DNA from: an uncultured Erysipelotrichaceae bacterium
Lineage (GTDB): Bacteria; Bacillota_I; Bacilli_A; RF39; UBA660
NCBI GenBank assembly: GCA_902766135.1
Contig: CACXCK010000047.1
Coordinates: 1-23,429 of the forward strand
Direction: 5' to 3'
DNA length: 23,429 nt
Made by a program: the position numbers and the translations under genes. Shown in pieces: positions 8,753 to 15,139 of the stretch (its first letter is position 1; each line of letters opens with the position of its first letter). Below the pieces are notes generated by a model. It searched no databases. It worked only from the letters and a program-made list of their open reading frames with translations, and had not been told where the DNA came from.

Positions 8753-9862
8753 ATGAATGATGAAGTACTAAAAAATATGAATCGTCACAATAACGGCTTA
8801 TGTAAGTATGCGTGTAAAGATGGATATGCTATTAGATTTCGTGAAGAAGAAAGTGATATACGTAGTCCTTTCTTTCGCGACATGGATCGTATTATATATA
8901 CTTATGCATATATCCGCTATAGTGACAAAACCCAAGTATATCCCGGAAAGCCAAGTGATCATATAACTAAAAGAATGGTCCATGTTCAATATGTTAGTAA
9001 AATAGCAAGAACCATTGGAAGAGCATTAGGTTTAAATGAAGATTTAATAGAAGCAGCCTCTCTTGGCCACGACCTAGGCCATGTTCCTTTTGGCCATTTT
9101 GGTGAATCAGTATTAAATGAAATTAGTCTTGAACATAATGAAGGATATTTTCATCACAATGTTGAGAGTGTAAGAATACTAAAGTATTTAGAGAAAAAAG
9201 GTGATGGATTGAATATTACTTTGCAAGTACTAGATGCAATCATGTGTCATAATGGTGAATTTGCCCTAGGAGAATATCATCCAAAGAAAAAAACTAAAGA
9301 AGAATTTATTAAAGAATATGAGAGTACCTATAAAGAAAAAGATGCAATAAAAAAATTAATTCCTATGACACTTGAAGGCTGTGTAGTTAGAATTAGTGAT
9401 ATCATTGCTTACTTAGGAAGAGATATCGATGATGCTGTAATATTAGGTAAAATAAAAAAAGAGAGTATTCCAGAAAGTATAAGAAAAACTTTAGGAATAC
9501 ATAACCGTGAAATAGTTAATACTATAATTGTTGATATCATCAATAATAGTATTGGTAAAAATTATATAAAATTAAGTCCCAATATCTACAAAGCTATCGT
9601 CGAATTAAAAAAGTTTAATTATGAGCATATATATGATAAATCACTAAGTCAAGAAGAGAAGAAAGATATAACAAACATGTTTCGTAAATTATTCAATACA
9701 TATCTTAATGATATAAAAAATAATAATAAATCATCAAAAATTTTTACCGACTTTTTGAATTTTAAAAATGCTTATTATCAAAATAATACAACCGCTGAAA
9801 GAAAGGTTATTGATTTTATAGCCGGGATGACTGATGATTATTTTATTAAATGTGCAAGATGA
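8753..9862 (+). CDS. HD-domain dNTP triphosphohydrolase (dGTPase-like)
   Basis: This belongs to the dGTPase branch of the HD phosphohydrolases, which split dNTPs into deoxynucleoside and triphosphate and control the dNTP pool in the cytoplasm. Metal ligands are visible: His77 in RMVHVQYVSKIAR, His106-Asp107 in GHDLGHVPFGH, and Asp216 in RISDIIAYLGRDIDDA, which is the family's typical H...HD...D set. Length is 369 residues. The start at 8753 is chosen because GGAGGG (8742-8747) precedes it at the right distance. A longer frame beginning at 8687 would start upstream of the terminator and promoter and is rejected. It stops with TGA, 11 nt before the next gene, so it is probably co-transcribed with the M16 pair. 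Which dNTP it prefers, and whether it needs an activator nucleotide, cannot be seen. Confidence 0.9.
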   Translation: MNDEVLKNMNRHNNGLCKYACKDGYAIRFREEESDIRSPFFRDMDRIIYTYAYIRYSDKTQVYPGKPSDHITKRMVHVQYVSKIARTIGRALGLNEDLIEAASLGHDLGHVPFGHFGESVLNEISLEHNEGYFHHNVESVRILKYLEKKGDGLNITLQVLDAIMCHNGEFALGEYHPKKKTKEEFIKEYESTYKEKDAIKKLIPMTLEGCVVRISDIIAYLGRDIDDAVILGKIKKESIPESIRKTLGIHNREIVNTIIVDIINNSIGKNYIKLSPNIYKAIVELKKFNYEHIYDKSLSQEEKKDITNMFRKLFNTYLNDIKNNNKSSKIFTDFLNFKNAYYQNNTTAERKVIDFIAGMTDDYFIKCAR

Positions 9863-9873
9863 AGGTGCTAATT

Positions 9874-11133
9874 ATGGAATATAAGAAATATAAAGAAAAT
9901 AATATAAATATTTACAATGTCCAAACTAATAAATTTAAAAATGCCTATATTGAGGTAAGATTTAGAGACGATGTTAAAAATGTTGATAGTCCTATCCGTT
10001 CCTTTTTATTGCAACTAATAGGAACAACTAACAGCAAATATAAGACTAACAGAGAGCTAAATATTGCTTTAGAAGAAATATACGATGCAGATATCTACAC
10101 AAGCACTGTAAGGACTGGTTACATTTATACATCTTGTATAGGTATCGATTTTCTAAATCCCAAATATATCAAAGAAAAAGATTATTTAAAAAATGTTTTT
10201 AATATGCTTGTTGATTGCATAGTATATCCTCATGTTAAAGATGGTAAATGGGATGAAGTGGTATTCCAGAATAACATTGATAATTTCTCAGTTTATATTG
10301 ATAGATATAAAGAAAATCCTATTGACTACACAATTCTTGAAAGTAAAAAAAGATTATTTAGCAATAGTGTGGTAGGCACAAGGGTAGTAGGAACTAAAAA
10401 TGATATCAAACGAATTACCCCTCAATCTTTGTATCAAGAATGGCAAAAAATGCTTGAAAACTCATGCCTTGATATCATCATTGTAGGCGACTTACCAATT
10501 GAAGATATTATTGAGTATATTAAAAATAGCCCCTTGAAAAATAATTCGCCTAAGGATTTAAATAGATTTATTATAAATGAAGAAATAAAACCATATAAAA
10601 CCCATACAGAAGGATCAGACTTTAATCAAACATCAATGATAATGTACTATCAAAATAAAAGCCTAACTAATCGCGAACGTTATTATACTGGCCCATTATT
10701 TAGAAACATTTTAGGTAGTGGCGGTTTATCAGATAAACTAGGCAACTACTTAAGAATGAAAAATTCATTATGCTATGCCTATAGTTGCCAAATGGTTATT
10801 CCGGATTCTTATATGTTTATTGGTACTTCTTTATCAAAAGGAAATGTCAATAAAGCAAAAGAATGTATAATTAAAGCTATGAATGATATGAAACATGGGT
10901 ATATTACTAAAACTGAATTAATGATGCATAAGAGCAAATTCTTAAATGATATTAAATTAAGACAAGACGACATCTACGCTATAGGAAATAATTACTATAA
11001 CCATGAACTACATGAGGCCCCTCTTTATGAAGAATATGAAAAAGAAATAGATAGTATCACTATAGATGAAATAAAAGCGTATGCCAAAAAATGGACACTC
11101 ACATATTTATTCATCTTAAAGGAACGAGGTTAG
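9874..11133 (+). CDS. M16 peptidase-like protein, non-catalytic subunit (YmfF-like)
   Basis: An M16 (insulinase/processing peptidase) family fold of 419 residues. The first domain has no HXXEH zinc motif where it would be expected, so this should be the inactive partner. The C-terminal half keeps the substrate-side Arg/Tyr region (YLRMKNSLCYAYSC) after a Gly-rich GSGGLSDKL segment, as in the alpha-type subunits of paired M16 enzymes. The start at 9874 follows AAGGTG at 9862-9867; upstream in-frame ATGs at 9850 and 9859 lack a ribosome site and would overlap the previous gene. It lies 1 nt before the catalytic subunit, the same order as ymfF-ymfH in Bacillus as I recall. The natural substrate of this pair is not known to me. 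Confidence 0.85.
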   Translation: MEYKKYKENNINIYNVQTNKFKNAYIEVRFRDDVKNVDSPIRSFLLQLIGTTNSKYKTNRELNIALEEIYDADIYTSTVRTGYIYTSCIGIDFLNPKYIKEKDYLKNVFNMLVDCIVYPHVKDGKWDEVVFQNNIDNFSVYIDRYKENPIDYTILESKKRLFSNSVVGTRVVGTKNDIKRITPQSLYQEWQKMLENSCLDIIIVGDLPIEDIIEYIKNSPLKNNSPKDLNRFIINEEIKPYKTHTEGSDFNQTSMIMYYQNKSLTNRERYYTGPLFRNILGSGGLSDKLGNYLRMKNSLCYAYSCQMVIPDSYMFIGTSLSKGNVNKAKECIIKAMNDMKHGYITKTELMMHKSKFLNDIKLRQDDIYAIGNNYYNHELHEAPLYEEYEKEIDSITIDEIKAYAKKWTLTYLFILKERG

Positions 11134-11134
11134 C

Positions 11135-12415
11135 ATGAAAAAAATAGTATTAAAAGGTATAGATGAAGTAGTTTACTACGATGAATGTGAGAATGGCTTA
11201 AAAATATATGTGTGGGAAAATCATCGTGTCAATATGTTTATGGGGTCATTAAATGTTCAAGTAGGTAGTGAAGATATAGAATATAGTATTAATCATCAAA
11301 AAAAGAGTGTTCCTTACGGTACAGCTCATTATTTAGAACACATTCTCTGTAAAAAAAGTGATGGAACATCACTACTACAAGATTTTCGCAAATTAGGAAG
11401 TTATAGCAACGCCTCAACATATGGTAATCGGACCTCTTTTGAATTTGTTGGCACTGATAATTTATATGAGAATATAAAACTTCTTTTAGATTCTATTCAG
11501 AGCAAAAGATTTTATGAAAAAATCTTTGAAAGCGAACGAAATCCTATTTTAGAAGAAGCTAGAATGTATTTAGATGATCCTAATAGAGTTCTTCATTTAA
11601 AAGTAAACGAAACTCTATTTAAAGAATACCCGAATCGCATCTCAGGGGTAGGAACAATGGAAGACATCAAAAAAATAACTATCAAGGACATAAAAAGACT
11701 ATATGAGGACTTTTACCATCCTTTAAATAGCTTTATTGTGATAACTGGTAATGTAGAGGCATCTAAAGTAATAACCTACATTAAAGAATTAGAAAAAGAA
11801 AAAGATTTTAAAAAGCCTAAGAATGTTTTAAAAAAGAAATACATTGAACCTGCTGAAATAGTAAGTACTTTTATGAGCGTTAAGACAAATCTTGAAATAC
11901 CAGAAATAATTTTATCTGTCAAAGTACCAGAAAAACTATTAAAAAACTTTCATCAAAATGAGGTTTATAACGCAATCGGGGCAACACTTTCTTCCAATTT
12001 TGGATCTACATCAGAATTAAGAGAAGAATTGGTAAACAAAAAACTTATTACGGCCATGCACTCTCAGTATTACCTTGAAAGAGATTACTGGATAATTCAA
12101 GTTGTTTGCAAAACAAAATACCCCGAAGAAATGATTAAAATACTGTCCTCTAAACTCCTAAATCTAGAATTTGACAGTGAAGATATAAATCGCAAGAAAA
12201 AATCTAAAATAGCCAATATTATAATGAGTTATGAAGACGTCGAAAATGTTAATGGCTATATTTCGTATAAAATTTCAAAAGTGGGTGAGTTATGCGAAAA
12301 TGAAAAAGAAATACTTGAAAGATTAAGTATTTCTAAAGTAAAAGATATTTTTAAAAGAATACCAATTAAAAACATGAGTACTGTTTTAGCACTACCAAAA
12401 AGAGGAAAATATTAA
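11135..12415 (+). CDS. M16 zinc peptidase, catalytic subunit (YmfH-like)
   Basis: An M16 family metallopeptidase of 426 residues. The inverted zinc motif HXXEH is present as HYLEH at 65-69. The third zinc ligand is expected in NPILEEARMYLDDP (Glu140 or Glu141). The C-terminal domain carries LREELVNKKLITAMHS, the expected counterpart segment. It starts 1 nt after the TAG of its inactive partner, so the two products almost certainly form a heterodimer that closes round a peptide substrate. The family degrades or trims peptides; some relatives take part in maturing secreted peptides, but no precursor peptide is seen nearby. The TAA stop lies inside a TTAA that is also the stop of the convergent HIT gene. 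Confidence 0.92.
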   Translation: MKKIVLKGIDEVVYYDECENGLKIYVWENHRVNMFMGSLNVQVGSEDIEYSINHQKKSVPYGTAHYLEHILCKKSDGTSLLQDFRKLGSYSNASTYGNRTSFEFVGTDNLYENIKLLLDSIQSKRFYEKIFESERNPILEEARMYLDDPNRVLHLKVNETLFKEYPNRISGVGTMEDIKKITIKDIKRLYEDFYHPLNSFIVITGNVEASKVITYIKELEKEKDFKKPKNVLKKKYIEPAEIVSTFMSVKTNLEIPEIILSVKVPEKLLKNFHQNEVYNAIGATLSSNFGSTSELREELVNKKLITAMHSQYYLERDYWIIQVVCKTKYPEEMIKILSSKLLNLEFDSEDINRKKKSKIANIIMSYEDVENVNGYISYKISKVGELCENEKEILERLSISKVKDIFKRIPIKNMSTVLALPKRGKY

Positions 12416-12783
12416 AATTTTCCTTTTAAAATGTCATAAACTTCATCAATGCTTTTAGTTCCATTTTCTTTTAAAAAGTTTGGCATAATATGCAAATGAA
12501 AATGTTTAATCTCTTGATTAGTTCCATAATTAAACAAAAAACTAACTCCCGTCTTGCCAAGAATATCCATGAGTTTTTCACTTATTTTTTCAGCAAGCTT
12601 CAAAATCTTTTTAACTTTTTCATCACTTAATTCTTTATAATCAGCAACATGTTCTTTGGGAACAATCAAAGCATGTCCCTCACTTTGCTGATTTAAATCA
12701 AGAAAAACAAAGAACTCATCATCTTCATATATTTTTTTGCATGGAATTTCACCACTAATTATTTTACAAAACAAACAATCCAT
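12412..12783 (-). CDS. HIT family nucleotide hydrolase/transferase
   Basis: A histidine-triad protein of 123 residues, typical for the family. The catalytic motif H-x-H-x-H is H94-F-H96-L-H98, followed by IMP. The start is MDCLFCKI, with the Cys3-x-x-Cys6 pair seen in many bacterial HIT proteins with a structural zinc. The central GHALIVPKEH is also typical. These enzymes cleave nucleoside phosphoramidates or acyl-nucleotides; the physiological substrate is usually unclear. The usual Gly-rich lead into the triad is replaced by NYGTNQEIK, so the substrate preference may differ from the best-studied members. The ribosome site AAAGGTTGA is on the minus strand just upstream. It is convergent with the M16 operon and divergent from cotE. 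Confidence 0.93.
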   Translation of the reverse strand: MDCLFCKIISGEIPCKKIYEDDEFFVFLDLNQQSEGHALIVPKEHVADYKELSDEKVKKILKLAEKISEKLMDILGKTGVSFLFNYGTNQEIKHFHLHIMPNFLKENGTKSIDEVYDILKGKF

Positions 12784-12804
12784 TTTATCAACCTTTCCAA
12801 TTCT

Positions 12805-12813
12805 ATTGTATCA
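12805..12813 (-). promoter_or_regulatory. Extended -10 promoter element for the HIT gene
   Basis: On the minus strand this reads TGATACAAT, an extended -10 identical to the element at 8728-8736. No good -35 is visible. It touches the proposed -35 of the divergent cotE promoter at 12813-12814. Confidence 0.45.
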
Positions 12814-12840
12814 CATTTTTGTGTGGTTTGGCATAGATTA
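12813..12840 (+). promoter_or_regulatory. Candidate sigma-K-type promoter of cotE
   Basis: AC at 12813-12814, a 17-nt spacer, then CATAGATTA at 12832-12840, which fits the Bacillus sigma-K consensus as I recall it (AC-17-CATANNNTA). No good sigma-A pair is seen here. The predicted start is near 12845, right at the AGAGGTG ribosome site, so the leader is about 15 nt, like other leaders in the window. The motif is short, so chance in AT-rich DNA is possible. Confidence 0.45.
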
Positions 12841-12859
12841 GAATAGAGGTGTTATAAAA

Positions 12860-13393
12860 ATGGCTAATTATAAAGAAATCGTAACTAAAGCAGTGATAGG
12901 GAAAGCCAAAAAAACAAATAAAATGAATTTTTCCTTTACTCCTGACGAAGTGGTAGATACCATCTTGGGGTGCTGGATTATAAATCACAATTTTTCCGGT
13001 ATAAACGACAATGGGAAAGTAGTAATTAATGGTTCTTTTGACATAAATGTTTGGTATGCCTACAATAACAATACGAAAACAAAAGTTAATACCAAAGAAT
13101 TTAGTTATCATGAAATTCTAAATGTTCCCTTAAAAGAAGAATCTTCTCTAAATGACAATGCAGATATATTAGTAAGAAGTTTGAAACAACCAACAGTTTC
13201 TAACGTTTCTTTAAACAATGGAAATATCAATTTAGAAGTAGAAAAAGAAATGGGGGTAGAAATAGTAGGCGATGCCTTCATTAAAGTCCCAATCGAAGAT
13301 GAATTTGACGATTACGACGAAATAATAGATGATAGCGAGATTAATACAGAAGAAATAAATGATGATTACCTAAAATCTAAAGAAAGCGCGTAG
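12860..13393 (+). CDS. cotE: Outer spore coat morphogenetic protein CotE homologue
   Basis: In Bacillus, CotE is the scaffold that recruits outer spore coat proteins to the forespore surface in the mother cell. This 177-residue protein (B. subtilis CotE is about 181) matches the family over its length as I remember it. The N terminus is ANYKEIVTKAVIGKAKK. The diagnostic core is ILGCWIINH at 35-43 and FDINVWYAYNNNTKT at 60-74, followed by an LEVEKEMGVEIVGDAFIKV segment. The C-terminal 35 residues are strongly acidic (Asp/Glu-rich), as in CotE. AGAGGTG at 12845-12851 sets the start. The promoter looks like a late mother-cell sigma-factor site. The gene is alone, between a divergent HIT gene and rpsP, and not next to mutS as in Bacillus. 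Its last codons and TAG stop lie within the terminator hairpin. Confidence 0.85.
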   Translation: MANYKEIVTKAVIGKAKKTNKMNFSFTPDEVVDTILGCWIINHNFSGINDNGKVVINGSFDINVWYAYNNNTKTKVNTKEFSYHEILNVPLKEESSLNDNADILVRSLKQPTVSNVSLNNGNINLEVEKEMGVEIVGDAFIKVPIEDEFDDYDEIIDDSEINTEEINDDYLKSKESA

Positions 13394-13406
13394 CTTTCTT
13401 TTCTTT
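13379..13406 (+). terminator. Intrinsic terminator of cotE, overlapping its stop
   Basis: A 9-bp stem AAAGAAAGC / GCTTTCTTT with loop GCGTA, followed by a T/C-rich tail. The final codons and the TAG stop (13391-13393) are inside the hairpin. Confidence 0.75.
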
Positions 13407-13448
13407 CTAATTACTTAATAGATATGTAACTAGAGAAATATAAGAGAA

Positions 13449-13468
13449 GTCAACAAAAAAAGGTTGAC
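13449..13468. repeat. Inverted repeat overlapping the rpsP -35 box
   Basis: GTCAAC at 13449-13454 and GTTGAC at 13463-13468 are perfect complements separated by 8 nt. The right arm contains most of the -35 hexamer. It could be an operator or a coincidence. Confidence 0.35.
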
Positions 13469-13492
13469 AGCATATATAATTTTTGATAGTAT
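13464..13492 (+). promoter_or_regulatory. Sigma-A promoter of rpsP-khpA
   Basis: TTGACA at 13464-13469, a 17-nt spacer, and extended -10 TGATAGTAT at 13484-13492. The TATAAT at 13475-13480 is only 5 nt from the -35, so it is not the paired -10. Confidence 0.7.
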
Positions 13493-13517
13493 TATTTTAG
13501 CTATTAAGGAGGTAATT

Positions 13518-13859
13518 ATGGCGGTTAAATTAAGACTTAAAAAGATGGGTGCAAAGGGTAGACCTTTCTATCGTATTGTTGCATCTGATTCAAGAAGTCC
13601 AAGAGACGGACGTTTCTTAGATACAGTTGGAACATATAATCCAATTATGAAAGATGCTCCTGTTACAGTAGATGAAGAAAAAGCATTATACTGGTTAGGA
13701 AATGGAGCTCAACCAACTGATACTGTACGTAGTATTTTAAGTAAACAAGGCATTATGAAAAAATTTGCTGACAGCAAGAAAAAAACAGCTAAGAAAGCTC
13801 CAAAAAAAGAAAGTGCTAAAACAGAGTCTAAAAAAACAACTAAAAAAAGTGAGAAGTAG
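13518..13859 (+). CDS. rpsP: 30S ribosomal protein S16
   Basis: A small ribosomal subunit protein that binds 16S rRNA during 30S assembly. The N terminus [20 protein letters not shown], the following [21 protein letters not shown] and the [15 protein letters not shown] segment are diagnostic. Length is 113 residues; the last 25 or so form a Lys/Ala/Ser-rich tail beyond the roughly 80-90-residue core. AAGGAGG at 13506-13512 fixes the start at 13518; a longer frame opening at 13464 begins on the promoter's -35 box and is rejected. khpA follows after 3 nt. In most Firmicutes rimM, trmD and rplS come next; here a terminator follows khpA, so that cluster has been broken up. Confidence 0.98.
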   Translation: MAVKLRLKKMGAKGRPFYRIVASDSRSPRDGRFLDTVGTYNPIMKDAPVTVDEEKALYWLGNGAQPTDTVRSILSKQGIMKKFADSKKKTAKKAPKKESAKTESKKTTKKSEK

Positions 13860-13862
13860 TAT

Positions 13863-14105
13863 ATGAATATCGTAGAATATGCTGAATTCTTAGTTAATAG
13901 TATTGCTCCTTCTAAAGATATGGTAAAAGTAACGAGCTATGAAGATGATAATGAAACTATTATCGATATTCTAGTTCCTGAAAGCGACATGGGAGCAGTC
14001 ATTGGCCATGCTGGTAAGAATGCAAAAGCAATTAGAACAGTTATTCAAGCTTTTGCTACTATCCACGAAGTTGGCCGTGTTAAGATTAACATCGATTCTT
14101 TTTAA
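13863..14105 (+). CDS. khpA: KH-domain RNA-binding protein KhpA
   Basis: A single KH-domain protein of 80 residues that, in Firmicutes such as Streptococcus pneumoniae, binds RNA as a dimer or together with KhpB and affects cell division and elongation. The KH GxxG loop is GHAGK at 48-52 within MGAVIGHAGKNAKAIRTV. The end RVKINIDSF is typical. The location directly after rpsP is the conserved Firmicutes arrangement (ylqC in B. subtilis). Spacing from the rpsP TAG is 3 nt, so the genes are co-transcribed from the rpsP promoter. Its ribosome site (GTGAGAAG region) lies within the end of rpsP and is modest. The khpB partner is not in the window. Confidence 0.95.
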   Translation: MNIVEYAEFLVNSIAPSKDMVKVTSYEDDNETIIDILVPESDMGAVIGHAGKNAKAIRTVIQAFATIHEVGRVKINIDSF

Positions 14106-14133
14106 GAAACGTAAAAGACGTTTCTTTTTTTTT
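14104..14133 (+). terminator. Intrinsic terminator of rpsP-khpA
   Basis: A 9-bp perfect stem AAGAAACGT / ACGTTTCTT with loop AAAAG, followed by T9. The stem begins with the AA of the khpA TAA stop. Confidence 0.9.
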
Positions 14134-14140
14134 ATTCTTG

Positions 14141-14149
14141 TGCTAAAAT
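14141..14149 (+). promoter_or_regulatory. Extended -10 element for the pilin-like pair
   Basis: TGCTAAAAT fits an extended -10. The -35 position falls in the T run of the upstream terminator and is poor. The ribosome site GGATGGTGG at 14158-14166 precedes the ATG at 14170. Confidence 0.4.
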
Positions 14150-14169
14150 ATTTTTAGGATGGTGGATAT

Positions 14170-14607
14170 ATGAAAAAAGGATTTACTTTAGTTGAACTTC
14201 TAGCAGTTATTCTAATAATCGGTATACTAGCAACTGTATCTTCAGTTAGTTTAATAGGCTCACAAAAAGAAATGAAAAAGAAAATGTATTGTGAAAAAGT
14301 AGATTTAATGCTAAAAGATGCTATAAGATATGGTGATAAGAGTAGTGATATTAAAGCAGGCAATTGGTATTATGAATATACAGTAGAACAATTAATAAAT
14401 GAAGGCGTCTATAAAAGGGATGAAGGGGAAACACTTATGGCTAACCCAATTGATGGCTCAGATATGGCTGATAGTAAAATAGGTATTTATATTAAAAACA
14501 GAAGAGCTAATGCTTTTTATATCGAATCTTCTACTGATATCGATTATGAAAGTATTTGCAAAATAACTACTCCAAGTGACAGACCAACTACAAAATATGG
14601 AGGATAA
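14170..14607 (+). CDS. Type IV pilin-like protein (first of tandem pair)
   Basis: A class III (prepilin) leader is clear. A short basic KK precedes Gly4, the predicted cleavage site, then FTLVELLAVILIIGILAT, with the conserved Glu at +5 of the mature protein and a hydrophobic helix to about residue 30. Length is 145 residues. After the helix come a lysine-rich turn, MYCEKVDLM (Cys41) and a second Cys near the C terminus, which may form a disulfide. Pseudopilins of this kind are trimmed by a prepilin peptidase and assembled into a pilus or competence pseudopilus. Neither the peptidase nor assembly ATPase/platform genes are in this window, so the pair appears detached from the machinery. One nt separates its stop from the next, related gene. 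The exact role (DNA uptake, adhesion, secretion) is unknown. Confidence 0.85.
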   Translation: MKKGFTLVELLAVILIIGILATVSSVSLIGSQKEMKKKMYCEKVDLMLKDAIRYGDKSSDIKAGNWYYEYTVEQLINEGVYKRDEGETLMANPIDGSDMADSKIGIYIKNRRANAFYIESSTDIDYESICKITTPSDRPTTKYGG

Positions 14608-14608
14608 G

Positions 14609-15085
14609 ATGAAAAAGGGATTTACATTAATCGAATTATTAGCGGTAATCTTAATTATTGCCTTAATTGCCGTTATTGCTGTTCCAAACACATTCAAAGT
14701 ATCAACTGATGTAAAAAAAGATATGTATTGTGAAAAAGTGGATTTACTAACTTCCACCACAACTAGATGGGCCGATGACCATAAATCAACGTTAAAAGAA
14801 ACATGCTACTGTGAGTATTCAATTGAAAGATTAGTTACTACAGGAAAACTAAAAAATGAAGCTGGAAAAGGTGCTGATACCAAATTTATTGAAAATCCAT
14901 ACAACTCAGCCAACATGATTAGCGAAGGAAGTAAAGTTGGTGTTTATAAAAAAAATAATAGAACTTACGCTTTCTTTCTTAAGGGTAGTAGTGACGTAGA
15001 TCCGTATTCTAGTGATATTAATTGTCCTAATCTTACAAGTATCATTAGTAGTAAATGTACTTCAGGTTGCCCAACCATGAATTAA
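14609..15085 (+). CDS. Type IV pilin-like protein (second of tandem pair)
   Basis: A paralogue of the preceding gene, 158 residues, with the prepilin leader KKG / FTLIELLAVILIIALIAVI and Glu at +5. It shares MYCEKVDL at residues 39-46 exactly with its neighbour, and the same later order (Tyr-rich segment, I-E-x-L, an Asn-Pro loop, a G-x-Y-x-K-N-x-R hairpin). It differs in being Cys-rich: CYCEYS in the middle and several Cys in the tail (INCPN, SKCTSGCP). GGAGG at 14599-14603 sets the start; a longer frame from a GTG at 14576 overlaps the previous gene and is rejected. No terminator follows, and the der promoter begins 1 nt after its stop. Family-level identification is firm, function is not. 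Confidence 0.85.
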   Translation: MKKGFTLIELLAVILIIALIAVIAVPNTFKVSTDVKKDMYCEKVDLLTSTTTRWADDHKSTLKETCYCEYSIERLVTTGKLKNEAGKGADTKFIENPYNSANMISEGSKVGVYKKNNRTYAFFLKGSSDVDPYSSDINCPNLTSIISSKCTSGCPTMN

Positions 15086-15114
15086 TTTACAAATTAGCGA
15101 TTTTTTGTTAAAAT
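15086..15114 (+). promoter_or_regulatory. Sigma-A promoter of der
   Basis: TTTACA at 15086-15091, a 17-nt spacer, and TAAAAT at 15109-15114 preceded by TG at 15106-15107 (extended -10). It starts immediately after the stop of the second pilin-like gene. The leader is about 19 nt. Confidence 0.75.
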
Positions 15115-15139
15115 ATATAACCAGTTTGGAGGGGATATT

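Noticed and set aside
4743..12415. A peptide-maturation cluster (ABC exporter plus M16 peptidase pair), as in some bacteriocin systems
   Set aside because: A terminator and promoter separate the two, no precursor peptide or modifying enzyme is present, and M16 pairs of this type are widespread housekeeping genes in Firmicutes.
12803..13111. An open frame on the minus strand across cotE
   Set aside because: It lies antisense to a well-supported gene, lacks a ribosome site and resembles no protein.
13475..13480. TATAAT as the rpsP -10
   Set aside because: It is only 5 nt from the TTGACA; the TGATAGTAT 17 nt away is the workable partner.
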